Assembly (NCBI RefSeq): GCF_010671595.1
Contig: NZ_JAABOP010000001.1
Span: forward strand, 434,001-498,000
Length of the DNA stretch: 64,000 bases
DNA from: Muriicola jejuensis
GTDB taxonomy: Bacteria > Bacteroidota > Bacteroidia > Flavobacteriales > Flavobacteriaceae
Reading direction: 5' to 3'
Shown: piece after piece, positions 17,128 to 26,301 of the stretch
Layout: every line of letters starts with the position of its first letter
Position numbering within the stretch: the first letter of the stretch is position 1
Translations under genes and position numbers: made by a program
Notes under the pieces: model-generated
The model's database searches: none
The model's input: the letters and a program-made list of their open reading frames with translations, nothing else
Told to the model about the DNA's origin: nothing

Positions 17128-18285
17128 ATGAATTATCGCCTTATCATATTAGCACTTCTATTTTTCGGGAACATCCGAGCCCAGGATTCTGTACATAATT
17201 TTGGTGCGATACAGATACACAACAACGCCGAGGTCGGCTTCCATCTCGACCTGGTCAATGACGGGAGCTTTGAACAGACAACCGGACTGGTTGGTTTCTA
17301 CGGCAATGATGTGCCCCTGACCATCTCCGGAGCCTTTGCCCCTACCCTTTACGATACCGAAATTGACGTACCCGCCGGTCTGAACCTTCAAACTACCGTC
17401 AATGTCAACAACAATGTAAACCTGGTGACCGGTGATATCCGCACTGCCAAGTCAGGAACAGCGGTCTATTCCAACTTTCTGGACGACGCCTTTTACATAG
17501 GGGAAAGCAGCGCCTCCAAGATCGATGGGTATGGGGGGATGACCAATAAGTCGACTTTCGTATTCCCCGTCGGCAATGAGGAACGACTCCGGCCCCTGAC
17601 GATCGAATCTGTAGCGATCAACGCCATGGCCAAGTGCGCCTATTTCTTCGAAGATCCCAATGACTCCAAAACACTCAACCAGTCATTCCTGACCAACCGA
17701 AAAGCTACCGACTTTATCTCTGTCAGTGACAGGGAATTCTGGCGTCTGGAAAGCGATGTGCCCTCTCGGGTAACCCTTACCTGGGACATGCACAGCAATG
17801 TGCGTTCACTGGGGGAATACCTCAGCGATATCAAAGTCGTGGGATGGAGCAAAGCAGAGAACCAGTGGGTAAACCTGGGGAATTCTGCCGTGGAAGGCGG
17901 GATGGCTTACGGCTCAGTAACCTCCGAGGAATTCGTGCCCAGCGACTACGAGATCCTGACCCTTGGCGGAAATGACGATCGTCTGGAAACCTATGACACC
18001 GTGGATCTGGACAACTACTTTATGACCCCCAATGGGGATGGCACCAACGACATGCTGGAGCTGGAAGGCATTGCAGAATCCCCAAACAACCTCCTGGAGA
18101 TCTTTGATCGCTACGGTGTACTGGTGTATTCCAAGGCTAACTACCGGAACGATTTCAACGGGCAATCGAACAGGGAATCGGCTATTCAACGGGGCAGAGG
18201 CCTGGCTTCCGGGATCTATTTTTATATTCTGACCATGCACGACCTCCGGCAGAAACACCAGGGCTATCTCTACATTTCCAACTAG
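17128..18285 (+). CDS. T9SS type B sorting-domain protein, copy 2
   Basis: A 385-residue paralogue of the protein at 11507. Signal peptide MNYRLIILALLFFGNIRAQ is followed by the shared N-terminal domain (GAIQIHNNAEVGFHLDLVND, FVFPVGNEERLRPL, CAYFFEDPND, EFWRLESDVPSRVTLTWD). The C-terminal type B sorting domain reads NYFMTPNGDGTNDMLEL, LLEIFDRYGVLVYS, GIYFYILTMHD, HQGYLYISN. It starts with ATG 20 bases after the previous gene. It is the last gene of the locus; no strong terminator follows. It is expected to cross the outer membrane by T9SS and stay at the cell surface. Confidence 0.92.
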   Translation: MNYRLIILALLFFGNIRAQDSVHNFGAIQIHNNAEVGFHLDLVNDGSFEQTTGLVGFYGNDVPLTISGAFAPTLYDTEIDVPAGLNLQTTVNVNNNVNLVTGDIRTAKSGTAVYSNFLDDAFYIGESSASKIDGYGGMTNKSTFVFPVGNEERLRPLTIESVAINAMAKCAYFFEDPNDSKTLNQSFLTNRKATDFISVSDREFWRLESDVPSRVTLTWDMHSNVRSLGEYLSDIKVVGWSKAENQWVNLGNSAVEGGMAYGSVTSEEFVPSDYEILTLGGNDDRLETYDTVDLDNYFMTPNGDGTNDMLELEGIAESPNNLLEIFDRYGVLVYSKANYRNDFNGQSNRESAIQRGRGLASGIYFYILTMHDLRQKHQGYLYISN

Positions 18286-18424
18286 GCCTGAAACCTGACC
18301 AAAATAAAATACGGATTTGACTTAATACCTTCGAACCGGGAGGTCAAAACTGTTGAAATTGTATTAATTTAGAGTCCAATAACCGGGAAGGTGTTCATTT
18401 CTTCCCTAAAAGCATTCCGAATCC

Positions 18425-19159
18425 ATGGGAAAAATCCGATCCTATTATACAACCGGGCTTTGTTTCATTGTTCTCTTCTCCGGCCTCACCGCAGTTTTTG
18501 CACAGGATGAAAAATATTCCATAGAAGAATTGATGGGCAAGGCCGATATCGAACTCTTCGGGAAGGATGTCAACCTGCGGAAGGAAGCTTATGACGCCTT
18601 TATGGAGATGAAAAAAGCAGCCTATCAGGATGGGATCGATATTCAGATCGTATCCAGTTTCCGAAGCTTCGACCGCCAACTCGCCATCTTCGAGCGGAAG
18701 TATTTGCAATTTACGGAGGACGACGGTATGGAACCCCTGGAAGCCATAGACAAGATCATCGAGTATTCCACCATCCCGGGTACCAGCAGACACCACTGGG
18801 GTACGGATATCGATATCATTGACGGGAGTAAACCTACCGAAGGCGATGTACTGGTGCCTTCGAAATTTGAAGAAGGCGGCCCATTTGCCGATCTGAAAGC
18901 CTGGATGGACATAAATGCCAATAAATATGGTTTTTATCTGGTGTACACCAAAGAACCGAAACGCAGGGGTTTTAAATACGAGCCCTGGCACTACAGCTAT
19001 GCCCCCCTCTCCGTTCCCATGCTGGAAGTATTTCGAAAGAAGAATATTTTGCAGCTCCTCGTGGAAGAGGACTTTTTGGGAAGTGAGTACCTGACCACCG
19101 GTTTCATCAAAACCTATATCAGGGACAATATTCTGGACATCAATCAGACCCTCCTCTAA
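18425..19159 (+). CDS. M15 family D-alanyl-D-alanine carboxypeptidase (VanY-like)
   Basis: Exported zinc peptidase acting on peptidoglycan stem peptides, 244 residues, with a signal peptide ending near TAVFAQ. The VanY-type zinc motifs are visible: SSFRSFDRQ at 77-85, SRHHWGTDIDI at 121-131 (zinc ligands His123 and Asp130), and KYEPWHYSY near 185 with the catalytic Glu and third ligand His. The core domain is complete. The M48 peptidase gene begins 24 bases after this stop, so the two envelope peptidases are probably cotranscribed. Cell-wall remodelling is the likely role. Confidence 0.9.
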   Translation: MGKIRSYYTTGLCFIVLFSGLTAVFAQDEKYSIEELMGKADIELFGKDVNLRKEAYDAFMEMKKAAYQDGIDIQIVSSFRSFDRQLAIFERKYLQFTEDDGMEPLEAIDKIIEYSTIPGTSRHHWGTDIDIIDGSKPTEGDVLVPSKFEEGGPFADLKAWMDINANKYGFYLVYTKEPKRRGFKYEPWHYSYAPLSVPMLEVFRKKNILQLLVEEDFLGSEYLTTGFIKTYIRDNILDINQTLL

Positions 19160-19183
19160 AATTTACTTTGCAACAACGCCGGT

Positions 19184-19948
19184 ATGAGAAGAGCGAATTG
19201 GAAACTTCGGATATTTATCGGCCTGGTCATCGTGGCCTTTGCCATGGTACAGCGTTGTAGCAACAAGGAAAAGAACCCGTATACGGGCAGGGTACAGCAT
19301 ATCAATATGACCGCAGACCAGGAGATCGCTATCGGCCTCCAAAGTACGCCCCAGATCGCACAGCAGTACGGCGGACTCTACCCCGATAATCGCATGCAGG
19401 CCTATTTGGACGCCGTGGGAGACAAACTGGTGGAGAACAGTATTGCACGGGAAACCCCTTATGAATACGAATTCCACTTGTTGGCAGATGAAAATACCAT
19501 CAATGCCTTTGCCCTTCCGGGGGGACAGATCTTCATCACCTACGCCCTTTTCTCAAAACTCAATGAAGCACAACTCGCAGGAGTTCTGGGCCACGAGATT
19601 GGACACGTGATAGGGAGGCACTCCGCAGAAAGAATTGCCGAAAGCAGCTACTGGCAAACCATCAGCATGGGAGCTCAGGTGGGTGCTGATGCAGGGAATA
19701 TCGTCGGTGCCATCGGGCAGAATACCCTTTTGAAGAATGGAAGGGGCGATGAGCTTGAAAGCGATGACCTGGGCGTGCGATTTATGATCAGATCGGGGTA
19801 TAATCCCGAAGAAATGATAGAGGTCATGAAGATCCTTAAACAGGCCGCAGGACCCAACCGGGTTCCCGAATTCCAGAGTACCCATCCTGACCCCGACAAC
19901 CGGATCGAAAGGATACGGGAATCTATCGAAAAGTACCGAGGCGGATAA
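19184..19948 (+). CDS. M48 family metallopeptidase (BepA/LoiP-like)
   Basis: Zinc peptidase of 254 residues with an N-terminal hydrophobic segment (10-22) followed by MVQRCSNKEK, which may be a lipoprotein site (Cys25, atypical lipobox) or a membrane anchor. The active site is HEIGHVIGRHSAER, with zinc ligands His137 and His141 and catalytic Glu138; the downstream ligand is in DELESDDLG near 190. There are no TPR repeats, so it is shorter than BepA and closer to LoiP/YcaL. It is probably periplasmic and involved in outer-membrane protein quality control. It follows the M15 peptidase gene closely. Confidence 0.9.
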   Translation: MRRANWKLRIFIGLVIVAFAMVQRCSNKEKNPYTGRVQHINMTADQEIAIGLQSTPQIAQQYGGLYPDNRMQAYLDAVGDKLVENSIARETPYEYEFHLLADENTINAFALPGGQIFITYALFSKLNEAQLAGVLGHEIGHVIGRHSAERIAESSYWQTISMGAQVGADAGNIVGAIGQNTLLKNGRGDELESDDLGVRFMIRSGYNPEEMIEVMKILKQAAGPNRVPEFQSTHPDPDNRIERIRESIEKYRGG

Positions 19949-19994
19949 TTCGCATAAATCATCCTTCAAAATTAGGTTCATGTCCTTTTTTTTC

Positions 19995-20002
19995 TATCTT
20001 TG
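19995..20002 (+). promoter_or_regulatory. Bacteroidetes -7 element upstream of the small membrane protein
   Basis: TATCTTTG, 65 bases before the ATG at 20068. The gap would give a leader of about 60 bases. Confidence 0.4.
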
Positions 20003-20067
20003 AAATTCTCCCAAGTCAAATGTTGCCCCCGATTTAACCCTTATAGCTTGTAGAACACTAAGACTAT

Positions 20068-20235
20068 ATGGGAACACTTACGCACTTTAAGAATCTATAC
20101 CTGCAGGCCTTCGATGATTGCAAACCGGAATATGTGGTCTTATTGCTAAAAGCCTATTCCGCTTTTTGCGCGATTATGCTTATGATGGCATTCTACGCAT
20201 TTTTCTACAGGGCTTTTACAGGTTTCGAATTCTAG
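20068..20235 (+). CDS. Small single-pass membrane protein, 55 aa (DUF6747-like)
   Basis: A short gene encoding 55 residues, beginning MGTLTHFKNLYLQAF and ending AFFYRAFTGFEF. An amphipathic N-terminal half is followed by one hydrophobic helix (LLLKAYSAFCAIMLMMAFYA). Length and the YRAFTGFEF ending resemble the flavobacterial family annotated DUF6747, whose function is unknown. It has its own TATCTTTG promoter element. A weak GC-rich hairpin (20279-20297) lies 43 bases after the stop. A longer open frame overlapping it in another phase (20118-20306) shows no protein-like composition and is rejected. Confidence 0.7.
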   Translation: MGTLTHFKNLYLQAFDDCKPEYVVLLLKAYSAFCAIMLMMAFYAFFYRAFTGFEF

Positions 20236-20429
20236 GACCCTTTTACGAGAACACCAGGTGTTATAGAACGTTTCAGGACCCCGGCATAAGCCCGGGGCTT
20301 TCCTGATATTTACCTCCACCACCAATTCCCGGAACACCTTTTGTATTTTTAGAAAAAGCAGGTCTTAAAGTGGTATAGCCCATTTAATCGTGCTATTTTT
20401 GAGGGTTCTATCGAATTACATCTACGCAA

Positions 20430-21947
20430 ATGCATAAGAAAGTCATCTTGATGATCCTTGACGGATGGGGCAAATCACCCGATCCCAAGGTATCCGCCAT
20501 AGAGCAGGCTGATATCCCTTTTGTCAGATCCCTTTATAAAAAGTATCCCAATAGCAACCTGCTCACCGATGGGATGAATGTGGGCCTGCCAGAAGGGCAA
20601 ATGGGCAACAGCGAAGTCGGTCATATGAATCTGGGCGCCGGAAGAATTGTGTACCAGGACCTCGCCAAGATCAACAAGGCCGTACGGGAGAATACCATGA
20701 AGGACGAGCCCGTGATCAGGGAAGCTTTTACCTATGCCCGGGAAAATGACAAGAATGTCCACCTCCTTGGGCTGGTGAGCGATGGAGGTGTCCACAGCCA
20801 CATCGATCACCTCAAAGGACTGATCACGGCAGCTGAGGAATTTGGCCTCAGCAGGGTATTCGTTCACGCCTTTACCGATGGAAGGGACGTGGATCCGAAA
20901 AGCGGCAAAGGATTCTTACAAGACCTCAACACTTTTTGCAAGGATAAAAAGGCGAAGCTGGCCAGCGTGATCGGCAGGTATTACGCCATGGACAGGGACA
21001 AGCGTTGGGAAAGGATCAAGCTTGCCTATGACCTGATCGTAAAGGGAACAGGGGAAAAAACCACCGATGTGCCCGCCACCATACAAAAGAGTTACGACCA
21101 GGGGGTCACCGATGAATTCCTGAAACCCATTGTAGCAACGGGAGATGACGGCCAGCTCCTCACCACCCTGAAGGAAGATGATGTCGTGATCTTCTTCAAT
21201 TTCAGGACAGACAGGGGAAGGGAACTCACCGAGGTCCTTTCACAGAAAGATCATCCTGAACAGGACATGAAGGCCCTGAAGCTGTACTACGTCACTATGA
21301 CTAATTACGACGACACCTTTAAAAATATCAGGGTGGTGTACGACAAGGAGAACCTTCAGGAAACCCTGGGCGAAGTGCTTGCCAAAGCCGGAAAAAAACA
21401 GATTCGCATTGCTGAGACGGAAAAATATCCTCATGTTACCTTCTTCTTTAACGGAGGGCGGGAAGAACCTTTTGAAGGGGAAAAACGGCTCCTTTGCCCT
21501 TCCCCTAAAGTAGCCACCTACGACCTACAGCCCGAAATGAGCGCGTATGAGGTGCGGGATGCCATCATTGCGGAATTGAGGAAGGAGGAGGCTGATTTTG
21601 TGTGCCTGAATTTTGCAAATCCGGACATGGTGGGCCATACAGGAATCATGGAAGCAGCCATCAAGGCCGTTGAAACCGTGGATAAATGCGCAGAGGCAGT
21701 AGTCAGCGAAGGGTTGAAACACGGGTATAGTACTCTGATCATCGCGGACCACGGGAACTGTGATACCATGATCAACCCCGATGGCAGCCCAAACACGGCC
21801 CATACCACCAATCCCGTTCCTCTGATAGTGGTAGACCAAGACATCAAAGCCGTAAAAGATGGGGTACTCGGTGATATCGCCCCCACCATCCTCCATATGA
21901 TGGGGATTGAACAACCTGCGGCCATGACCCGAAAATCTCTTGTATAA
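20430..21947 (+). CDS. gpmI: 2,3-bisphosphoglycerate-independent phosphoglycerate mutase
   Basis: Glycolytic enzyme that interconverts 3- and 2-phosphoglycerate using two metal ions and a phosphoserine intermediate. The 505-residue length is typical. Visible landmarks are MILDGWGKSPD (7-17, metal Asp), GNSEVGHMNLGAGR with the catalytic Ser, SDGGVHSHIDH (112-122), TDGRDVDP and the C-terminal IADHGNCD metal site. It is followed after 21 bases by map on the same strand, and then by a methyltransferase gene. This is a housekeeping cytoplasmic enzyme. Confidence 0.97.
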   Translation: MHKKVILMILDGWGKSPDPKVSAIEQADIPFVRSLYKKYPNSNLLTDGMNVGLPEGQMGNSEVGHMNLGAGRIVYQDLAKINKAVRENTMKDEPVIREAFTYARENDKNVHLLGLVSDGGVHSHIDHLKGLITAAEEFGLSRVFVHAFTDGRDVDPKSGKGFLQDLNTFCKDKKAKLASVIGRYYAMDRDKRWERIKLAYDLIVKGTGEKTTDVPATIQKSYDQGVTDEFLKPIVATGDDGQLLTTLKEDDVVIFFNFRTDRGRELTEVLSQKDHPEQDMKALKLYYVTMTNYDDTFKNIRVVYDKENLQETLGEVLAKAGKKQIRIAETEKYPHVTFFFNGGREEPFEGEKRLLCPSPKVATYDLQPEMSAYEVRDAIIAELRKEEADFVCLNFANPDMVGHTGIMEAAIKAVETVDKCAEAVVSEGLKHGYSTLIIADHGNCDTMINPDGSPNTAHTTNPVPLIVVDQDIKAVKDGVLGDIAPTILHMMGIEQPAAMTRKSLV

Positions 21948-21968
21948 CACTCTCCAGAAAATTCATAT

Positions 21969-22787
21969 ATGATACAGGTCAAGACGGCGGAAGAAATCGA
22001 ATTGATGCGCGAGAGTGCGCTGATCGTCTCCAAAACACTGGGGATGCTGGCCGGAGAGATCAAACCCGGGGTTACAGGCCTGTACCTGGATAAGCTCGCA
22101 GAGGAATTTATCAGGGACCATGGGGCAGAACCCGGCTTTTTGGGGATGTACGACTTCCCCAACACCCTTAACCTCAGCCCGAATGCCCAGGTAGTACACG
22201 GCATCCCGAACGATACACCTCTGGAGGAAGGGGATATCCTCTCTGTGGATTGCGGTTCCCTAAAAAATGGATTTTACGGGGACCACGCCTATACCTTCGA
22301 AGTGGGGGAAGTGGACGAAGAGGTCCGGAAATTGCTCAGGGTGACTAAGGAATCCCTTTACAAGGGAATTGAACAATTCAGGATCGGTAACCGGGTCGGG
22401 GATGTGGCCTACGCCATACAGCAACACTGCGAGGCGGAGGGCTACGGAATCGTCCGGGAACTGGTAGGACACGGTTTAGGAAAGAAACTCCACGAGGCTC
22501 CGGAAATACCCAACTACGGAAAGCGCGGCAGGGGAAAGAAGTTCGTGGAAGGCATGGTGATAGCCATTGAACCCATGGTTAACATGGGTACCCGAAGGAT
22601 CAAACAACTGAGGGACGGATGGACGATCCTGACGGCAGACGGAAAGCCCAGTGCTCATTTCGAGCACGATGTGGCCCTGGTCAATGGACGGCCGGAGCTC
22701 CTTTCTACCTTTCAATATATATACGAAGCCCTGGGGATCCAGAGTGAAGAGGAAGAACCCTTCCGGGCGACCAAACTTCAAGGCTAA
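21969..22787 (+). CDS. map: Type I methionine aminopeptidase
   Basis: Removes the initiator methionine from nascent proteins, 272 residues. Dinuclear metal ligands are recognisable: Asp in LSVDCGS, Asp in YGDHAYTF, His in GHGLGKKLHEAP, Glu in IEPMVNMG and Glu in FEHDVAL. No N-terminal SH3-like extension is present, as usual for type Ia enzymes. It lies between gpmI and a methyltransferase gene with short spacers, suggesting one transcription unit. Confidence 0.97.
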   Translation: MIQVKTAEEIELMRESALIVSKTLGMLAGEIKPGVTGLYLDKLAEEFIRDHGAEPGFLGMYDFPNTLNLSPNAQVVHGIPNDTPLEEGDILSVDCGSLKNGFYGDHAYTFEVGEVDEEVRKLLRVTKESLYKGIEQFRIGNRVGDVAYAIQQHCEAEGYGIVRELVGHGLGKKLHEAPEIPNYGKRGRGKKFVEGMVIAIEPMVNMGTRRIKQLRDGWTILTADGKPSAHFEHDVALVNGRPELLSTFQYIYEALGIQSEEEEPFRATKLQG

Positions 22788-22796
22788 TCCAGGAGG

Positions 22797-23564
22797 GTGA
22801 AAAAGGTCTTTACGCTCATACTGAAGTTATTTCCCCGTCCCCTGCTCATACGCATGAGTTATGCGGCCAGACCCCTGCTTTCTATCTTTCTCAAAGGAAA
22901 GACCTATACGGATCCCATTGATGGAAGGAGCTTCAGGAAATTCCTTCCGTACGGGTATGAAAACCCGCGTGATAACGTACTCTCCCCCTCTACCCTCTCC
23001 CTGGAAAGGCACAGGCTCCTTTGGCTGTACCTTGTTCGGGAAACTGACTTATTCAAAACCGCGTACAGTGTCCTGCATTTTGCCCCTGAACAGGCATTTT
23101 ACAAGCGTTTTAGAAGGCTTCAGCATTTAAAATACACCACTACGGACCTCCATTCCCCACTCGCCGACGTAAAGGCGGACATTTGTGACCTCCCCTTTGA
23201 TGATGGGAGTTTTGACGTCATCCTTTGCAACCATGTCCTGGAACATATACCGGATGATAAAAAGGCCATGTCGGAATTGTACAGGGTCATGAAAAAGGGG
23301 GGGTGGGGTATTTTCCAGATCCCACAGGATCTCAGCCGGGAGACAACCTTTGAGGACGACAGTATCACGGACAGGAAGAAAAGGGCAGAGATCTTTGGGC
23401 AGTACGACCATGTCCGCATCTACGGACGGGATTATTTCAAAAAACTGGAAGACGCAGGTTTTGCTGTGGAACCTGTTGCCTATGCATCCAAATTACCTAC
23501 TGCAGAAGTTGAAAAATTCCGGCTTTACAGGGACGAAGTGATCCCCCTGGTTCGCAAACCCTGA
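22797..23564 (+). CDS. Class I SAM-dependent methyltransferase
   Basis: A 255-residue methyltransferase. SAM-binding features include YSVLHFAPE (about 80-88), CDLPFDDGSFDVILCNHVLEH (about 131-151, motifs II-III) and LYRVMKKGGWGIFQIP (about 162-177). The target is unknown. I accept the GTG start at 22797 because the preceding frame is closed just upstream and the basic, hydrophobic N-terminus MKKVFTLILKLFPRPLL fits the protein. However, an AGGAGG directly abuts that GTG, too close for a normal ribosome site. ATG 22853 (MSYAARPLL) is the alternative. The spacing of 9 bases after map suggests cotranscription. Confidence 0.85.
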   Translation: MKKVFTLILKLFPRPLLIRMSYAARPLLSIFLKGKTYTDPIDGRSFRKFLPYGYENPRDNVLSPSTLSLERHRLLWLYLVRETDLFKTAYSVLHFAPEQAFYKRFRRLQHLKYTTTDLHSPLADVKADICDLPFDDGSFDVILCNHVLEHIPDDKKAMSELYRVMKKGGWGIFQIPQDLSRETTFEDDSITDRKKRAEIFGQYDHVRIYGRDYFKKLEDAGFAVEPVAYASKLPTAEVEKFRLYRDEVIPLVRKP

Positions 23565-24596
23565 TCATTCCCTCACCTTCGCCCTGAATCCGGGGGTAAA
23601 GAATTCACTGACCTCCCCTTCCTCGTTGAGATAGATGATGTAGGCCTCCAGGGTTTTATCCTTTTCGAGGTACTGTATGGAAGACTCCAAATCCATGGCC
23701 ATGAAAGCAGTGGCAAAAGCGTCGGCTATGGCACAGGAAGGACCTATCACGCTGGCAGAGAGCACATTCGAACTTTTTGTAAAACCAGTTTTTGGGTCGA
23801 TTGTATGCACGTATTTCTCCCCTGTACCGGGATCGATCCGAAATTTCCGATAATTCCCGGATGAGGCCAGGGCCTCATTCTCCAGAAATAGGGTGAGCTT
23901 AAGCCTTCGCCCTACCTCCACCTGTGGATCATCGATGCCTACGACCCAGGGCTGGCCCTTGAGCGTGTTGGTCCCCCTGGCCACGATCTCTCCTCCCACT
24001 TCCACCAGGTAATTCTCAATCCCGTGGCTGTCTAGCATTACCGCCAGACGGTCTATGGCGTATCCCTTGGCGATCGCATTGAAATCGATTTGCATCTCCG
24101 GATACGCTTTGCGGATGCGGTTGTCCGGGGTCAGGGTGATCTTATCCAGGCCCACGTAGGTCATCAGTTCCGCAATTTGAAGGCTGTCTGTAATCCCCCC
24201 CTCTGAAGGTCCGAACCCCCAGGCATTGACCAGTATGCCCACGGTGGGATCGAAATACCCATCGGTCTTCCCATACACCTCCCGTGAGAGGTCGAGTACC
24301 TCCCTGAACATAGCATCCACTGTGACGGAGGTATCCCCCCTGTTGATCCTGGAAATGTCAGATTCCGGGATATAGGTAGACATGGACCGGTTGACCACCC
24401 TGAAAACGGAATCTATATTTTCCTGCAAATCCAGGGAATCAACCGTTAGATAGATAATGGAGTAAGTAGTCCCCAAAGCTTCACCCAGGGCGAGGTTTTT
24501 AGTATCTTCCTTTCCGGGCTCACAGGAAGAGGCCAGGCTGACCACCAGGATGATCAGTACGGCTACAACAGAATTAAATTTCAATAAGGCCTTCAT
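23565..24596 (-). CDS. apbE: FAD:protein FMN transferase (ApbE), lipoprotein
   Basis: Covalently attaches FMN from FAD to threonine residues of target proteins, classically NqrB and NqrC, on the outer face of the inner membrane. The chosen start is ATG 24596 (343 residues); it gives a lipoprotein signal with lipobox LASSC (Cys25). Family motifs are LGTTYSIIYL, IDFNAIAKGYAIDRLA, VEVGGEIVARG and HTIDPKTGFTKSSNVLSASV followed by ADAFATAFMAM. The nqr operon lies immediately upstream on the same strand, a strong functional link. Its start overlaps the end of the preceding small gene by 23 bases, indicating translational coupling. Confidence 0.95.
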   Translation of the reverse strand: MKALLKFNSVVAVLIILVVSLASSCEPGKEDTKNLALGEALGTTYSIIYLTVDSLDLQENIDSVFRVVNRSMSTYIPESDISRINRGDTSVTVDAMFREVLDLSREVYGKTDGYFDPTVGILVNAWGFGPSEGGITDSLQIAELMTYVGLDKITLTPDNRIRKAYPEMQIDFNAIAKGYAIDRLAVMLDSHGIENYLVEVGGEIVARGTNTLKGQPWVVGIDDPQVEVGRRLKLTLFLENEALASSGNYRKFRIDPGTGEKYVHTIDPKTGFTKSSNVLSASVIGPSCAIADAFATAFMAMDLESSIQYLEKDKTLEAYIIYLNEEGEVSEFFTPGFRAKVRE

Positions 24597-24930
24597 AGTG
24601 TACCAGATATTCTTGATTGAGCAGGACGGGCTTGTTACGGTCTGAGGCATTCGAAATGCCCACCCCTGCGTAATAGGTCCGTGCCTCAAACTTCAGAGCG
24701 TGTTCCTTAACTTTCTCCATAAGGGCTTTATCGTAATTTACGGGATCCTCCGGATAGGGGATATTCCTGACCACGATAAAGTGGAGTTCCTTGTTCTTAA
24801 GACAGACGAATTGGGGGTTCTTCCTGAGTTTGCTATTGATCCCCATGAACTCGAAACCATCGGCCTCGAGTTCTTTCCCGACAATGTTCATTGCCAGGTT
24901 GTGCAATTCTTGTTCCGTGAGTTCCTTCAT
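24574..24930 (-). CDS. Small conserved protein between nqrF and apbE (unknown function)
   Basis: A soluble 118-residue protein with no signal peptide or membrane helix, starting MKELTEQELHNLAMNIVGKE. I recall similar flavobacterial proteins in the same place, sometimes mislabelled as an Nqr subunit F, but this one has no iron-sulphur or flavin motif. It begins 13 bases after the 12-base-pair hairpin that follows nqrF, and its last 23 bases overlap apbE. The context suggests an accessory or assembly role for Nqr flavinylation; this is inference. Confidence 0.8.
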   Translation of the reverse strand: MKELTEQELHNLAMNIVGKELEADGFEFMGINSKLRKNPQFVCLKNKELHFIVVRNIPYPEDPVNYDKALMEKVKEHALKFEARTYYAGVGISNASDRNKPVLLNQEYLVHYEGLIEI

Positions 24931-24942
24931 TTTAACAGGATA

Positions 24943-24973
24943 AAAAAACCGATATACTGGGATATCGGTTTTT
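24943..24973 (-). terminator. Hairpin terminator after nqrF
   Basis: A perfect 12-base-pair stem (24944-24955 with 24962-24973) and six-base loop, followed on the minus strand by a run of seven T. The next gene starts only 13 bases later, so it could also act as an attenuator or RNA processing site between nqrF and apbE. The plus strand also carries a T-rich tail. Confidence 0.75.
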
Positions 24974-24991
24974 CTTTTTTTTGTCTTTGGA

Positions 24992-26299
24992 TTATCCTCC
25001 GAAATCGTCGAATCGGATGTTCTCATCCGGGATCCCAAAGTCCTCTCCCATTTTCTGGACCGCCTTGTTCATCAGGGGCGGGCCACAGAAATAGAGTTCG
25101 ATATCCTCGGGAGAATCATGCTTGCTGAGATAGTTATCTATCACACAATTGTGAATAAAGCCCACAAAGCCGTCCCCCGGACTGTCCAGATCCGCCTTCA
25201 CTTTCCAGTTGTCCTCCTCCAGGGGCTCTGAAAGGGCCATGTAGAATTTGAAGTTCGGAAATTCCTTTTCCAGCCTTTTGAAATGGTCTATGTAGAAAAG
25301 CTCTCTCTTGGATCGACCTCCATACCAGTAGGTGACCTTTCGATTCGTTTTCAGGGTCTTGAAGAGGTGGTAGAGGTGGGACCTCATCGGTGCCATACCA
25401 GCCCCTCCGCCCACATACAGCATTTCCGCATCGGACTCGTTGATAAAGAATTCCCCGTAAGGCCCGGAAATAGTAACCTTGTCTCCCTTCTTCTGGGCGA
25501 AGATGTAAGAGGAGGCCACTCCCGGGTTTACATCCATCCAGCCATTCTTGGAACGGTCCCATGGTGGGGTTGCGATACGGACATTGAGCATGATCTCCCT
25601 GCCTTCTGCAGGGTAAGAAGCCATGGAATAGGCCCTTTCCACCACTTCCGAATTTTTCATCACCAGGGGCCAGAGGTTGAACTTGTCCCACTCGGTCTTG
25701 AATTTATCCGGGGTTTCGTGCTCTTCCGGGTGTGCCGTGATATCTATGTCGGCGTATTTGATCTCACAGGGTGGAATCTCGATCTGTATATACCCCCCGG
25801 CCTTGTAGTTCATATCCTCGGGGATCTCCACTACAAATTCCTTAATAAAGGAGGCCACGTTGTAATTTCGTACGACCGTACCTTCCCATTTCTTGATCCC
25901 GAAGACCTCTTCCGGGATAGTGATGTTCATATCCTGTTTCACCTTTACCTGACAGGCCAGCCTGGCACCTTCGTTGAGCTCCTTTTTCGAAAAATGAGGA
26001 GTTTCTGTTGGCAGGGCCTCTCCTCCTCCGGAAAGCACATGGCACTCACACTGAATGCATGTACCTCCCCCACCGCAGGCAGATGGAAGGAAGATTTTCT
26101 GGTTCCCAAGGGTGGAGAGGAGAGAGTTCCCGGAGGCCACCTCTATCTTTTTCTCCCCGTTGATGGTGATGGTCACCGGGCCCGAGGGCGATAATTTTTC
26201 CTTGGTAAAGAGCAGCAGTGCGACCAGCATTAAAAGCAGGACCATAAAGGCAATTACCGTGATCAGGATGGTACCAAGAGTACTTGTAGCTAAAAACAT
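24992..26299 (-). CDS. nqrF: Na+-translocating NADH:quinone reductase subunit F
   Basis: NADH-oxidising subunit of the Na+-pumping respiratory complex, 435 residues. One N-terminal membrane helix (about 8-30) is followed by a plant-type 2Fe-2S domain with the cluster cysteines in [15 protein letters not shown] and LACQVK. The FAD-binding domain has RAYSMASYP. The NADH-binding domain has [14 protein letters not shown] and YFCGPPLM near the C-terminus. It is the last of six contiguous nqr genes, 2 bases after nqrE, and is followed by a terminator hairpin. Confidence 0.98.
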   Translation of the reverse strand: MFLATSTLGTILITVIAFMVLLLMLVALLLFTKEKLSPSGPVTITINGEKKIEVASGNSLLSTLGNQKIFLPSACGGGGTCIQCECHVLSGGGEALPTETPHFSKKELNEGARLACQVKVKQDMNITIPEEVFGIKKWEGTVVRNYNVASFIKEFVVEIPEDMNYKAGGYIQIEIPPCEIKYADIDITAHPEEHETPDKFKTEWDKFNLWPLVMKNSEVVERAYSMASYPAEGREIMLNVRIATPPWDRSKNGWMDVNPGVASSYIFAQKKGDKVTISGPYGEFFINESDAEMLYVGGGAGMAPMRSHLYHLFKTLKTNRKVTYWYGGRSKRELFYIDHFKRLEKEFPNFKFYMALSEPLEEDNWKVKADLDSPGDGFVGFIHNCVIDNYLSKHDSPEDIELYFCGPPLMNKAVQKMGEDFGIPDENIRFDDFGG

Positions 26300-26301
26300 G
26301 C

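Noticed and set aside
20118-20306. 62-codon frame overlapping the small membrane protein
   Set aside because: Its composition is atypical and it overlaps a better frame with its own promoter element.
24597-24689. Upstream extension of the apbE frame
   Set aside because: The lipoprotein signal begins at 24596; extra residues would bury it.
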